Below the pieces are notes generated by a model, which saw only the letters and a program-made list of their open reading frames with translations, ran no database searches and was not told where the DNA came from. A stretch of 64,000 nt of DNA from Fulvivirga sp. M361 (lineage in GTDB: Bacteria; Bacteroidota; Bacteroidia; Cytophagales; Cyclobacteriaceae): NCBI RefSeq assembly GCF_007097395.1, contig NZ_VKDC01000018.1:174076-238075 (forward strand), read 5' to 3'. Each line of letters begins with the position of its first letter. Position 1 is the first letter of the stretch. Shown here piece after piece: positions 1-9,266 of this stretch. The position numbers were made by a program, and so were the translations under genes.

Positions 1-408
1 ACATTATTATTAGGCATAGGGTTATCAGAAGATGTCAATAGCGAAATATTATCAAAAGGTATTCTTAATAACTCAGGATTACCTTTATTAAAAAACCTTG
101 TTTTTCTTTGCTCCGGAGCAGGCATAGGAACCGTGTTCTTTCTTTTATCCAAACTTACCAAAGAAGTCAAGGAGGCTACCCTGGTAAAAAACGATATTAC
201 CTACTACTACGCTATGCTCATTATGGGTATTCTTAGTGGCCTGATCATGTCTGAAATGATCGTATTAAATCAGAGCAACCTTGACGGACAGTCCGTAGAA
301 ATGAATCGATTACTTTTCGCCTTGCTGGGAGGCTTTTCTTCCGAGCTGGTTTATGGAATGCTCCAGGCTATTGTGAATAGGTTACGAACGATAGTAGGCG
401 CGAAATAA
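1..408 (+). CDS. C-terminal part of an unidentified membrane protein (5' end outside window)
   Basis: The reading frame is open from the first base and stops at 406-408, so about 135 C-terminal residues of a longer protein are visible. An internal GTG at 133 could be mistaken for a start, but the frame continues upstream without a stop and encodes protein-like sequence, so a truncated gene is the better reading. Hydrophobic stretches occur around residues 34-48 and 72-83 of the visible part, and a third near 100-110, which suggests a membrane protein. I do not recognise the family. The next gene lies on the other strand and ends about 240 bases downstream, so the two are convergent. Confidence 0.6.
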   Translation, partial: TLLLGIGLSEDVNSEILSKGILNNSGLPLLKNLVFLCSGAGIGTVFFLLSKLTKEVKEATLVKNDITYYYAMLIMGILSGLIMSEMIVLNQSNLDGQSVEMNRLLFALLGGFSSELVYGMLQAIVNRLRTIVGAK

Positions 409-649
409 TCAAGTGCTAATAATTAAGCAACACAACATTTTGGAGTTGAAGATGACAAAGGGAATGATGGGCAACAAACAACGTGTAAATAGCAGTGTTT
501 CTTATCCGACATGAGATGTTAGCCCGCATTCAAATCAACATGCACTGGATATAGTTAGCGGCAATAGTAGGATTAAGAGGTTATTATTCCTGCCCCTGCG
601 CTGGTCAAACGGATAAAAATCTGCACATAAAGAAAACACATTGCAATCA

Positions 650-1501
650 TCATAACCCTTGAAACTGCTGACGATAACTTTTAGGAGACATTTCTTTGTA
701 TAGGTTAAACTGCCTGTGAAAAAAAGACAGGTTGTTAAAACCTGATCGATACCCTATTTCGGAAACCGACAGGTCTGTTTCAATAAGCATTTTGCTCGCT
801 GTTGTGACTTTATATTCATTGACATACTTTGAAAAAGTTTTGTCAAAGGTTTTTTTAAAGAACCTGCAAAATGCCTCTTTGCTGAGGGATAACCTCTCCG
901 AAAGTGTTTCCAGAGAGTGCTGGTCATGAATATTATCTTTGATGTAATTATTAATTACATTAACTCTATGACTTTCTTTGGAAGAAAGGGCTTTGCCGAA
1001 ACCCGGGCCGGCCAACAATTCTGTTTTGGATCGGGTAGCCAGTGTATTTAAAATGTTCAATAAGGTCATCAGTCTTTCGAAAGGCGCCTGGTCAATAAGG
1101 GAAACAAATGACGACTCCAGGGACACGGACGTTTCGTAATCAAAGAATACCCCTTGAGATGACTTTTGTAACAAAGTTTTTATGGGAGTCAATTCAGGTT
1201 TGTCCAGCCAGCCCTCAAGGAGCGTTTCGTCCCATTGTATAATGACACATTTAACATGCTCGCTTTTGGCATCTATGGTTTTCCACGAATGTGGCACGTT
1301 TTTACCGACCAAGACCAGGTCACCGCGCTTGAAAGGGTGCATAGAATCTCCCACATATCTAATGCCTGTACTTCTCACCATGTAGGTCAGTTCGTATTGA
1401 GGATGAAAATGCCATTCGGCTTTGAATTCTTTATCTTCAAAAACTTTGACCTTAAAAGAATTGTCAGGTGAAGTGGTGACCTCTCTAAGATGGGCTTTCA
1501 T
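650..1501 (-). CDS. AraC-family transcriptional regulator, probable activator of the fucose island
   Basis: The 283-residue protein has the usual AraC layout. The N-terminal cupin-like sensor (roughly residues 25-80) contains the HFHPQYELTYM strand pattern seen in sugar-binding AraC proteins. The C-terminal double helix-turn-helix spans about residues 181-283 and includes the conserved LSVSEIGYRSGFNNLSFFHR signature. The gene is divergent from the acid-sugar dehydratase at 1669, leaving a 167-base shared control region, which is the typical position for a local pathway regulator. The ligand is inferred from the neighbours (L-fucose or a derived acid) and is not visible in the protein itself. 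Confidence 0.9.
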   Translation of the reverse strand: MKAHLREVTTSPDNSFKVKVFEDKEFKAEWHFHPQYELTYMVRSTGIRYVGDSMHPFKRGDLVLVGKNVPHSWKTIDAKSEHVKCVIIQWDETLLEGWLDKPELTPIKTLLQKSSQGVFFDYETSVSLESSFVSLIDQAPFERLMTLLNILNTLATRSKTELLAGPGFGKALSSKESHRVNVINNYIKDNIHDQHSLETLSERLSLSKEAFCRFFKKTFDKTFSKYVNEYKVTTASKMLIETDLSVSEIGYRSGFNNLSFFHRQFNLYKEMSPKSYRQQFQGL

Positions 1502-1625
1502 GTTCTACCAGTTCTGTAAAGCTTCTGCTAAAATGACTATTATTAACTTAAAATTTTAGTTTATAAGATTGAAAAATCAATATAGTGTACAAAATGTGCA
1601 ATATGCTGTATCGATTCTTCATTTC

Positions 1626-1644
1626 AATACACAATATTTGTATT
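1626..1644. promoter_or_regulatory. Dyad in the divergent control region before the dehydratase gene
   Basis: AATACA and TGTATT form perfect 6-base arms around a 7-base AT-rich spacer, ending 24 bases before the ATG at 1669. The intergenic region is shared with the AraC gene. It could be an operator or part of the core promoter. AraC proteins usually bind direct repeats, so assignment to that regulator is not secure. Confidence 0.3.
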
Positions 1645-1668
1645 CAATAAAATGGTTAAAATACCAAT

Positions 1669-2751
1669 ATGAATGACCTGGTCATAAGGGATGTAAAAAT
1701 ATACAAAGCATCTTCAGAGCTCAAGAAACCCATTTCGGATTCAACCCATACCCTGACGGAGATTTCCTTTATCGTGATGAGAATTCAACTGGAAAATGGG
1801 GTGGTAGGTGAGTCCTACCTCTTGTCATTCCAATATTCTCCTTATGCCATTATGGGTGCCTTGAAGGATGTTATCCCGGCAGTAAAGGGGCACAAAGCTT
1901 ACGAAACAGGATTTATATACCAGAAATTAGAAACTCTTTTTGAGTATTTTGGCAATCAGGGCTTACTCCGATGGTCACAGGCAGCGGTGAACATTGCCAT
2001 GTGGGATGCCTGGGCAAAATCCCAGGGGCAACCCGTTCATAAACTACTGGGGGTTGCCCGGGAGAAAGTAAGTATTTACGGTAGTGGCGGATGGATTTCT
2101 TACTCTATTGATGAATTGATCGAAGAGGTAACAGGATATGCTGACCGTGGCTTCAAAGCGGTAAAGATCAAGGTAGGATCGCCCAAAGTCAGTACGGATT
2201 TAGTACGTCTTAAAAAGGTCCGTGAAGCAGTAGGAGATACGGTAGACATCATGATGGATGCCAATCAGGGTATGGATTTGCCATCAGCCATTAAGTTATC
2301 CAACGGCGCAAAAGATTTGAACATCCACTGGTTCGAGGAACCTGTGGATCACCAGGACTTTCAGGCTTATGAAATATTGAAAAATCAAACAGGCATTTCA
2401 CTCGCCATGGGAGAAAGAGAGTTTGACACCTTACCACTTCGCGAATTGGTGTCAAGGAATGCACTGGATATTTGGCAACCTGATATATTGAGAATAGGAG
2501 GAGTGGAGGCCTGGAGAGCAAGTGCAGCTTTGGCGGACAGTTTTCACCTTCCGGTATTACCGCATTACTACAAGGATTATGACGTGCCATTGCTATGTAC
2601 GATCCAGAATGGGGTAGGAGCCGAGTCTTTTGATTGGGTGGATCCTTTAATTGATAACCCTATGGTGATAAAGGATGGTTATGCACAACCACATGATCTA
2701 CCGGGCTGGGGGTTTAGTTTTATAGAAGACAGATTAACGGAAATTAAATAA
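1669..2751 (+). CDS. Enolase-superfamily acid-sugar dehydratase (mandelate racemase subgroup), probable L-fuconate-type dehydratase
   Basis: The 360-residue protein has the two-domain enolase-superfamily fold. The visible catalytic set is that of the mandelate racemase subgroup: the KxK motif K166/K168 on the second barrel strand, metal ligands at D197 (DANQG), E223/E224 (FEEP) and E249 (GERE), and an Asp-His dyad D272/H299 with the same 27-residue spacing as in mandelate racemase. Such enzymes dehydrate sugar acids to 2-keto-3-deoxy acids. The fucosidases, mutarotase and SDR nearby make L-fuconate (or a related 6-deoxy acid) the likely substrate. Characterised L-fuconate dehydratases are longer (about 430 residues), so the exact substrate is an inference. 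It is the first gene of the plus-strand run. Confidence 0.8.
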   Translation: MNDLVIRDVKIYKASSELKKPISDSTHTLTEISFIVMRIQLENGVVGESYLLSFQYSPYAIMGALKDVIPAVKGHKAYETGFIYQKLETLFEYFGNQGLLRWSQAAVNIAMWDAWAKSQGQPVHKLLGVAREKVSIYGSGGWISYSIDELIEEVTGYADRGFKAVKIKVGSPKVSTDLVRLKKVREAVGDTVDIMMDANQGMDLPSAIKLSNGAKDLNIHWFEEPVDHQDFQAYEILKNQTGISLAMGEREFDTLPLRELVSRNALDIWQPDILRIGGVEAWRASAALADSFHLPVLPHYYKDYDVPLLCTIQNGVGAESFDWVDPLIDNPMVIKDGYAQPHDLPGWGFSFIEDRLTEIK

Positions 2752-2753
2752 AC

Positions 2754-3515
2754 ATGGCATTGTCTGTATTTTCATTAAAAGGAAAACTGGCGATTGTGAC
2801 CGGTGGGGGTACTGGAATTGGTTTAGGCATTTCAAAAGCCTTCATCGAAGCTGGTGCGCGCGTGGTGATTACAGGTCGCCGCGAAAAAGTATTGAAAGAA
2901 GCAGTTGCTGAATTAGGAGAAGGGGCAAGGTATCTGGTAAATGATATTACCGATAAAGCAGGGATCCCGGCCCTGGTACAAGAGATAGAAAAGACCATTG
3001 GGCCGATAGAAATTTTGGTGAATAATGCTGGAATACACCACAAGGCAATGGCCCAGGAAACCTCCGATGAGGTCTTCGAGAGCATCCTTCAGACCAATGT
3101 CATGAGTGTATTTGCACTTACACGTGAATGTGCCAAATACATGCTGGAAAGAAAAAGCGGTTCTATTCTGATGATTGGCTCCATGGCTGGTTTATTCGGC
3201 ATTGACAAGGTAGTGGCTTACGGAACGTCTAAAACCGCTTTGACAGGATTAGTCAATGCACTGGTAACAGAATATTCCACCAGCAATGTCCGTGTGAATG
3301 CTATTGCACCGGGCTGGATCGAATCCAATATGTTTTTGAATGCCATCAACCAGGACGAAACACGCAAGCAACAAATCACTAACCGTATTGCCATGGACGG
3401 TTTCGGTCAAACCAGTGATATCGGTAATGCTGCTGTGTTTCTAAGTTCTGAAGCAGCGCGATACATAACGGGAGTAGTATTACCGGTAGATGGTGGCGCA
3501 ACCGTGAATTTTTAA
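2754..3515 (+). CDS. Short-chain dehydrogenase/reductase of the sugar pathway
   Basis: This is a classical SDR of 253 residues. It has the TGGGTGIG nucleotide-binding motif at 16-23, NNAG at 90-93, and the catalytic set N115, S143, Y156 and K160 (YGTSK). The start lies two bases after the stop of the dehydratase gene, so the two genes are almost certainly co-transcribed. In known non-phosphorylative fucose pathways an SDR acts either as L-fucose dehydrogenase or on 2-keto-3-deoxy-L-fuconate, and both fit here. The protein also resembles gluconate 5-dehydrogenase-type SDRs, so the substrate cannot be fixed from sequence. Its stop codon overlaps a small ORF by one base. Confidence 0.85.
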   Translation: MALSVFSLKGKLAIVTGGGTGIGLGISKAFIEAGARVVITGRREKVLKEAVAELGEGARYLVNDITDKAGIPALVQEIEKTIGPIEILVNNAGIHHKAMAQETSDEVFESILQTNVMSVFALTRECAKYMLERKSGSILMIGSMAGLFGIDKVVAYGTSKTALTGLVNALVTEYSTSNVRVNAIAPGWIESNMFLNAINQDETRKQQITNRIAMDGFGQTSDIGNAAVFLSSEAARYITGVVLPVDGGATVNF

Positions 3516-3619
3516 TGGATGAACAGACCTTCTTATATCGGAAACTACACTATAAGCACCATTGGATCGGAAATCAGGCAAGTTGGATAAAGAAATTGTT
3601 GAGCAAGATACCAGACTAA
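3515..3619 (+). CDS. Possible 34-residue microprotein, coupled to the SDR gene
   Basis: The SDR stop TAA overlaps an ATG by one base (TAATG), opening a frame of 34 codons that stops at 3617-3619, seven bases before the next gene. It fills the gap between the SDR and alcohol dehydrogenase genes almost exactly. The peptide begins MDEQTFLYRK and is rich in aromatic and basic residues, with no signal peptide or membrane segment. The TAATG junction resembles other coupled junctions in this window (50129, 51220). It could be a genuine small protein, a translational relay, or chance. No family is recognised. Confidence 0.35.
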   Translation: MDEQTFLYRKLHYKHHWIGNQASWIKKLLSKIPD

Positions 3620-3626
3620 GCACACG

Positions 3627-4649
3627 ATGAAAGTAATAAGACTAAAAGAGCCGGGACTTTGGGAGACCTATTCGACAGATGAACCTGACAAAAATTTACA
3701 GGCAGGAGAAGCGCTTGTTAAGATAAATAAAATGGGAGTTTGCGGTACCGATCTGCACGCATTCAAGGGTAACCAACCGTTCTTTGCTTATCCAAGAATA
3801 CTAGGGCATGAATTAGCAGTGGAAGTATTGAAAACAGGAGCGGAGGTCACCCATGTGAAAGCGGGAGACAGGTGTTCTGTTGAACCTTATTATAATGTAA
3901 AAACAGGGCAGGCCGCCAGGAGAGGAAAAACAAATTGCGGAGATCATTTAAGAGTTTATGGCGTCCATGTAGACGGCGGGATGCAGGAAGTTATGAAGGT
4001 CCCGGCTGCGCTTCTGCATCCATCCAATAATTTGTCAGATGATCAACTGGCTATGATTGAACCATTGGCAATTGGATGTCATGCGGTTGACCGGGCTGAG
4101 GTGAAGCATGACGATATCGTACTGGTGATAGGGGCGGGGCCTATCGGGTTAGGCACAATCCAGTTTGCACAATTGGCAGGAGCGCGGGTAATCGCAATGG
4201 ACATTGATCCGGGCAAACTTAAAAAGGCACGGGAGATTACCCAGGTGAAAGATACTCTACTCGCGTCGGACCATATCGAAGAAGATTTAATGCACCTTTT
4301 GGAAGGTGATTTACCCACCATCGTACTGGATGCAACAGGTAGTGCCCAATCCATGCTCAATACGTTTAAGTATGTCTCGGCGGGGGGTACTATCGTTTTC
4401 ATTGGACTATTTCAGGGAGATGTAGTTTTCAATGACCCTTATTTCCATAAAAAAGAATTGACGCTAAAAGCCAGCCGTGCCGCACTAAGTACTGATTTCA
4501 GTCGGATCATCAGGCTGATAGAAGCAGGAAAAATAGATCCCGGGAGCTACATCACCCACCGGATGGATTTTAACGATGTGCCAGAGAAATTTAAGGACCT
4601 TTATGAATACGGAGGATCACTGATCAAAGCCATTATTGACTATCACTAA
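3627..4649 (+). CDS. Zinc-type alcohol dehydrogenase (MDR family), sugar or sugar-acid oxidoreductase
   Basis: The 340-residue protein has the medium-chain dehydrogenase layout. Catalytic zinc ligands are C39 (GVCGTD) and H61-E62 (GHE), with E145 (MIEPLAIG) in the position of the third ligand region. The Rossmann motif GAGPIG is at 169-174. The lobe that normally holds four structural-zinc cysteines has only one (C104), so a structural zinc is unlikely. Related proteins oxidise L-threonine, sorbitol or galactonate-type substrates. Its place in the operon supports a step in fucose or galactose oxidation, possibly the initial sugar dehydrogenase or handling of a 3-carbon product. The precise reaction is not determinable here. 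Confidence 0.8.
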   Translation: MKVIRLKEPGLWETYSTDEPDKNLQAGEALVKINKMGVCGTDLHAFKGNQPFFAYPRILGHELAVEVLKTGAEVTHVKAGDRCSVEPYYNVKTGQAARRGKTNCGDHLRVYGVHVDGGMQEVMKVPAALLHPSNNLSDDQLAMIEPLAIGCHAVDRAEVKHDDIVLVIGAGPIGLGTIQFAQLAGARVIAMDIDPGKLKKAREITQVKDTLLASDHIEEDLMHLLEGDLPTIVLDATGSAQSMLNTFKYVSAGGTIVFIGLFQGDVVFNDPYFHKKELTLKASRAALSTDFSRIIRLIEAGKIDPGSYITHRMDFNDVPEKFKDLYEYGGSLIKAIIDYH

Positions 4650-4699
4650 ACCTAACCTGACCTCTTGAAACTGCTGTACATCATTAGGCCCGTTATACT

Positions 4700-6328
4700 A
4701 TGAATATTTCATTTCTTGACCTTACGATCATTGCTGTTTACCTGGTAGGTATCGTAGTCATAGGTATTTGGGCCGGAGGTGGCTTCAAAAAGCAATCGTC
4801 TGACAAATACTTCCTGGCGGGAAGGTCGCTGGGATGGGGGGTTGTTGGCGCATCACTCTTTGCATCCAACATTTCAACGGTCCATATCGTTGGGTTTGCC
4901 GAGTCCGGTTTTACCTCCGGTTTGTCCGACGGAATATTCGAATGGATGGCCATTCCGTGTCTCATATTCCTGGGGATCTTTATTGCCCCGTTCTATTTTA
5001 GAAAAAAGATTGCTACCCTACCGGAATATTTCGAAAAAAGGTTCGACGGTTCCTCCAGGACATTCATGGTCATATTTGCCATCTTAACAGCCCTGCTAAT
5101 TCATATTGGCATAAGTTTATATGCAGGAGCTACCATTATGAAAGAGTTTTTTGGATTAGACCAGTTTTGGGGTGTACTCCTGATCTCGTTTCTAACGGCT
5201 CTTTATACCATCCTTGGCGGTTTAAAAGCTGTCGCTATAACGGAAACCATTCAATCTGTGATGCTTTTGGGGGGTAGCATTTTGATCACGGTTTTCGGAC
5301 TGTATATGTTGCCTGAGGCCGGCATTGGTAGTTTTGAAGATTTTAAAGCGGCCATTAAGCCCGGAAGTTTGTCCATGCTGCGTAGTGATGCAGTAGTAAA
5401 AGAAACCGGTGGAATTGCCTGGTATGCTGTACTTTTAGGTTACCCCGTTTTGGGTATTTGGTACTGGTTTACCGACCAGACCATCGTTCAACGTGCCCTG
5501 GGCTCAAAATCGGAAAACGATGCCCGAATCGGTCCGATGTTCACCGCGGTTTTAAAACTGGCACCGGTATTTTTTATGTTGCTTCCCGGCTTGATCGCCT
5601 ACATCCTTTTCAAAGACACCATAGATGCTTCCGGTACCGGACAGACCTATTCCATTTTAGTAAGTAAAGTACTGCCCACCGGCTTGATAGGCATTGTCAT
5701 TGCCTCTTTACTGGCTGCTTTAATGAGTTCAGTAGCTGCGGCCTTAAACAGTACTTCAACACTTGTTTCAATAGACATCATAAAACGGTTGAACCCGGAT
5801 ACAAAAGACAATAAGTTAGTTTATATCGGTAGAATTACCGCTTTTGCAGTCATGGTTATCTCCATCCTGTTTTCATTGGTGGCAGGTGCCAAAGGTGGTT
5901 CTATTATCACTATTGTAAATTCTATCGGTTCCAGTATTGCACCTTCCATTTCAGCCGTTTTTATATTAGGCTATTTTTGGAAACGGGGTACAAAAGAAGC
6001 CGCAAAGATAACGTTTGCCTTTGGACTATTGATAGGCGGGCTTATGTTTGGATTTGATTTTCCTGATGCGGAAGGCATGAAACTTATCACAGATTCCTGG
6101 GGCATCCCTTTTATGATGCAAGCGTGGTGGGCTTTTGTAATTTGCTGTTCTATCTTTATCCTGGTAAGTTATTTAACGCCACAACCCACCACAGAACAAC
6201 AAGGCTACACCTTCTCATCATCAGCATATTTCACAAAAGTTAAAAGCGCTCTCGATTACCGCATCCTTGGGAGTGCGGTTCTGTTACTCTTAATCCTGCT
6301 TTGGTTTATCATTGAAGTAATGGCATGA
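4700..6328 (+). CDS. SSS-family sodium/solute symporter, probable Na+/L-fucose (or related sugar) importer
   Basis: The 542-residue polytopic inner-membrane protein begins with a hydrophobic helix and the SSS hallmark segment around KYFLAGRSLGWGVVGASLFASNIS. It continues with about 13-14 hydrophobic helices and the internal SSSVAAALNSTSTLVSIDI-like region typical of SGLT-type transporters. Length and pattern match sugar-transporting SSS members. It follows three catabolic enzymes and precedes the mutarotase and glycosidases, so it is likely the route by which released monosaccharide enters the cytoplasm, in place of an FucP permease. Galactose is an alternative substrate, given the GH2 enzyme downstream. 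Confidence 0.85.
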   Translation: MNISFLDLTIIAVYLVGIVVIGIWAGGGFKKQSSDKYFLAGRSLGWGVVGASLFASNISTVHIVGFAESGFTSGLSDGIFEWMAIPCLIFLGIFIAPFYFRKKIATLPEYFEKRFDGSSRTFMVIFAILTALLIHIGISLYAGATIMKEFFGLDQFWGVLLISFLTALYTILGGLKAVAITETIQSVMLLGGSILITVFGLYMLPEAGIGSFEDFKAAIKPGSLSMLRSDAVVKETGGIAWYAVLLGYPVLGIWYWFTDQTIVQRALGSKSENDARIGPMFTAVLKLAPVFFMLLPGLIAYILFKDTIDASGTGQTYSILVSKVLPTGLIGIVIASLLAALMSSVAAALNSTSTLVSIDIIKRLNPDTKDNKLVYIGRITAFAVMVISILFSLVAGAKGGSIITIVNSIGSSIAPSISAVFILGYFWKRGTKEAAKITFAFGLLIGGLMFGFDFPDAEGMKLITDSWGIPFMMQAWWAFVICCSIFILVSYLTPQPTTEQQGYTFSSSAYFTKVKSALDYRILGSAVLLLLILLWFIIEVMA

Positions 6329-6332
6329 TACT

Positions 6333-7124
6333 ATGAGAACACTGAAACACATCCTCTTATTTTTAATCCTTGCATGTATTGGTTGTAAAAACCAAACACA
6401 AGAGTCTTCAAATACTACATCTGAAAATAAGGGAGTTATTGAAAATCAATTTCGTCGCTTTACCTTTTTTATCCAATCTCAAAATAAGGAATTACCCAAA
6501 TTGTTTCAATCTGATTCATGGGTTAAACTGAAAGTCATGGAAGGTATTCATGAGATAAATGTCTACCAAAAAGAAAGTGACTATTTCCTGGTTTTTGATG
6601 TTGACATTTCATTTAACAGCAAGAAGTTGATGGGTATGCTTAAGGGATCCGAAGGCTTTTTGTCTTTTGAAAACAGCCTGAGCGCCCTGGGAGTGGTATT
6701 TCCAAAACACGACCAGGCATTGGAACGCATTTACAAACTGGATCAGAAAGTGAGTTACAAACCCGTTGAGGGACAACTAAAAACTACCGTTAAACCTTAT
6801 AAACGTTTCGTATGGACATTGCTGCTGGAAGAAGACCCGGAGTTAATTGCCGAGTATAAAAAAGTACATGGTATTGGTCAGGCATGGCCTGAAATTACCG
6901 CAAACATGAAATCTGTGGGCGTTAAAGACATGGAGATCTATATACACAAGGAACAGGTCGTTTTAATCATGGATACGAAACCCGGTTTCAATTTGGAAGA
7001 AGTTGGTCCAAAATGGCAAAAGCTGCCTCGTGAAGAAGAATGGCAGGCTTATGTAGCCAAATTTCAAAGAACAGACCCTGAAAGTTCCATTCAGGAGAAA
7101 TGGAAAGATATGATAGTACTTTAA
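6333..7124 (+). CDS. Exported lipoprotein with two tandem RhaM-type (L-rhamnose/L-fucose) mutarotase domains, the first degenerate
   Basis: The protein is 263 residues, about twice the family length. A lipoprotein leader ends in ACIGC (C18). The second domain (about 156-263) matches the RhaM family: the YxxxH pair Y175/H179, the following WPE (W185) and Y203 align with E. coli Tyr18, His22, Trp26 and Tyr44, although the position of Tyr41 carries Met and two residues are inserted between His and Trp. The first domain (about 40-130) has the same strand pattern (RRFTFFIQ...LFQS...INVYQKE) but lacks the YxxxH pair, so it is probably non-catalytic. Known RhaM proteins are single-domain and cytoplasmic. 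Here anomer conversion would take place in the periplasm, next to the symporter gene four bases upstream. Confidence 0.75.
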   Translation: MRTLKHILLFLILACIGCKNQTQESSNTTSENKGVIENQFRRFTFFIQSQNKELPKLFQSDSWVKLKVMEGIHEINVYQKESDYFLVFDVDISFNSKKLMGMLKGSEGFLSFENSLSALGVVFPKHDQALERIYKLDQKVSYKPVEGQLKTTVKPYKRFVWTLLLEEDPELIAEYKKVHGIGQAWPEITANMKSVGVKDMEIYIHKEQVVLIMDTKPGFNLEEVGPKWQKLPREEEWQAYVAKFQRTDPESSIQEKWKDMIVL

Positions 7125-7153
7125 AACCATAACAATAAAACCAAACTGGAACA

Positions 7154-8650
7154 ATGAACAAAATCGTAATTGTGATTGTATGGCTGATAGTTTTAAATTT
7201 TAGTCAAAATAGTTATTCTCAAAAATCTCAAAAAAAATATGAACCCAACTGGGAATCATTATCACAGTATGAATGCCCGGAGTGGTTCCAGGATGCTAAG
7301 TTTGGTATTTATGCACATTGGGGTGTCTATTCCACTGCCAAATGCCCGGGAACCCCGGACTGGTATGGTCATAATATGTATGTAGAAGGGCATCCAAACA
7401 ATACATTTCATTTGGAAACCTATGGGCCGCTGGACAAATTCGGTTATAAGGACATGGTTCCACTTTTTACGGCGCCTAAATTTGATGCCGATGAATGGGC
7501 CGATCTATTTGTTGAGGCAGGAGCCCGTTTTGCAGGACCGGTTGGAGAGCATGCTGACGGTTTCGCTATGTGGGACTCAAAAGTAAACCCCTGGAATTCG
7601 GTAAAGAAAGGTCCAAAACGTGATATTGTCGCTGAGATGGAAAAAGCCATCCGTAAGCGCGGATTAAAATATGTAGTGAGTTTACACCATTCGTGGCTTT
7701 GGGGCTGGTTTCCAACCTGGCAGAAAGGCACCGATTGTTACGACCCTGCCAATGCAGTGCTGTATGGAGAAAAAGTACCTGAAACAGCGTGGAGAATGCA
7801 AAGCTCTGAAAACTATTACAAAGTCGACCCGATGCCAAGTGCCGGGTTCGAACGTGTTTGGCTCGAAAAAGTGAAAGAGGTAGTTGACGGCTATTCTCCC
7901 GACTTGCTTTGGTTTGACAATCGTGTACAAATACTTTCGGAAGAGGTGCGCCAAAAAATGATGGCCTATGCATACAATCATGCTGTTGAAATTGAACAGG
8001 ATTTTGTGCTTACGTTTAAACGTCCGGATTTTCCGTTAGGGACAGGAACTGTTGACCTGGAACGTGCTCGTATGCCTGAAATATATCCGGAGCCCTGGTT
8101 AACTGATAATTCCGTATCTCGTACCTCCTGGACCTGGTCGACAGACCTGGAATGCTATACGGAAAACCGCCTGATTGATGACCTTGTAGACATTGTCAGT
8201 AAGAATGGATGCCTGTTGCTAAATGTTGCACCACACCCTGACGGGTATATCCCGGAGGAGCAGAAACAACGTTTGAGAGCCATGGGAAAATGGCTAAGGC
8301 TCAACGGAGAAGCTATTTACGAAAGTCGTCCCTGGTTAATCTACGGTGAAGGCCCGACCAAAACGAAAACAGGCCATTTGGCCGATCAAAAGTTCCATGG
8401 TTTCAGCGATGAAGATATCCGTTTCACCACCCGCGACGGACAATTGTACGCTATTGCTTTAGGATGGCCTGAGTCAGGCATTCTTCCTATTAAATCATTG
8501 AGCTCTTCGCTGTACAATGGTAAAATAGAAAAGGTTGAATTAATAGGTCATAAATCCAAATTAGCATGGGAGCAGAAGGTCACTGCATTAGAAATTCAGT
8601 TACCTGACAATAAGCCCTGTGAACATGCATTTGTGTTTAAAATCAATTAA
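7154..8650 (+). CDS. GH29 alpha-L-fucosidase, secreted
   Basis: The protein of 498 residues starts with a signal peptide (about residues 1-22, ending SYSQ). The (beta/alpha)8 catalytic domain shows the fucosidase hallmarks: [17 protein letters not shown] near the N-terminus, the [20 protein letters not shown] segment, and PDLLWFDNR, in which D255 is the expected nucleophile of the retaining mechanism. A C-terminal beta-sandwich follows, with [19 protein letters not shown] at the domain junction. It removes alpha-linked L-fucose from glycans. It lies 29 bases after the mutarotase gene. A second, diverged GH29 enzyme is encoded 600 bases downstream, so the two probably differ in linkage preference. 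Confidence 0.92.
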   Translation: MNKIVIVIVWLIVLNFSQNSYSQKSQKKYEPNWESLSQYECPEWFQDAKFGIYAHWGVYSTAKCPGTPDWYGHNMYVEGHPNNTFHLETYGPLDKFGYKDMVPLFTAPKFDADEWADLFVEAGARFAGPVGEHADGFAMWDSKVNPWNSVKKGPKRDIVAEMEKAIRKRGLKYVVSLHHSWLWGWFPTWQKGTDCYDPANAVLYGEKVPETAWRMQSSENYYKVDPMPSAGFERVWLEKVKEVVDGYSPDLLWFDNRVQILSEEVRQKMMAYAYNHAVEIEQDFVLTFKRPDFPLGTGTVDLERARMPEIYPEPWLTDNSVSRTSWTWSTDLECYTENRLIDDLVDIVSKNGCLLLNVAPHPDGYIPEEQKQRLRAMGKWLRLNGEAIYESRPWLIYGEGPTKTKTGHLADQKFHGFSDEDIRFTTRDGQLYAIALGWPESGILPIKSLSSSLYNGKIEKVELIGHKSKLAWEQKVTALEIQLPDNKPCEHAFVFKIN

Positions 8651-8700
8651 GAAATAATTTCTAAACTGATATAAGAACAAACTTTTTGCTTAAGATCAAT

Positions 8701-9207
8701 ATGCCAGAGAACACACCTCTATCTCAACACAAAGATATCCCATTGTATAATACAGAAACATGGATGTACGAAGATTTTCAAATTGGTCAGAAAGATCGAT
8801 CCATAAGTCGGACGATCTCAGAAGGAGAAGCCATGCTTTTTAATGGATTGGTGTTAGACATGCATCCCTATGTAGGTGATCAGGTCTTCGCTGAAAAAGA
8901 AGGGCTTTTCGGAAAAAGGTTGGTGGCAGGAGCAATGGTATTTGCGCTCGGATTAGGCCTGATGGCCAACAACAATGTAAATACGTTTAGTTATGGCTAT
9001 GACAAACTGCGCTTTATAAAACCTGTTTTCATTGATGACACAATTTATACTGTGCGCACGCATTTGAATAAAACACCAAAATACGATGAAATGGGCCTTA
9101 TTACAGTGAGTTATGAGGTATATAAGCAACCAGGAGAATTGGTATTGTATTGTGAACACTTACAAACGGTAAAGTATCGAAATGCAGAAAACTTCAAAAA
9201 CGGTTGA
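8701..9207 (+). CDS. MaoC-like hot-dog-fold protein (dehydratase/hydratase family)
   Basis: The ATG at 8701 is preferred over an upstream in-frame TTG at 8686, giving 168 residues. The protein carries the MaoC pattern: an N-terminal [19 protein letters not shown] segment, then [34 protein letters not shown], where the family places its catalytic Asp/His hydration site and central helix, and a C-terminal strand set. No signal peptide is present, so it is cytoplasmic. MaoC proteins normally hydrate enoyl-CoA or bind acyl groups. Its place between two fucosidase genes is odd and suggests a step on a sugar-acid or acyl intermediate. That role is inferred from position only. Confidence 0.7.
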   Translation: MPENTPLSQHKDIPLYNTETWMYEDFQIGQKDRSISRTISEGEAMLFNGLVLDMHPYVGDQVFAEKEGLFGKRLVAGAMVFALGLGLMANNNVNTFSYGYDKLRFIKPVFIDDTIYTVRTHLNKTPKYDEMGLITVSYEVYKQPGELVLYCEHLQTVKYRNAENFKNG

Positions 9208-9266
9208 ACCAGATAACGAAGGCTATTTAAACCCTTAACGTGAGTAAACCTTTATTAAAATTAACG

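Noticed and set aside
133..408. A 91-codon gene starting at GTG 133
   Set aside because: The frame is open to base 1 with protein-like sequence, so the GTG is internal to a truncated gene.
2744..3085. Minus-strand frame of 113 codons over the SDR gene
   Set aside because: It is antisense to a well-supported SDR with all motifs, has low-complexity composition and no family features.
8686..8700. TTG start for the MaoC-like gene
   Set aside because: The ATG at 8701 lies five codons downstream and gives the same domain, and there is no support for the extension.
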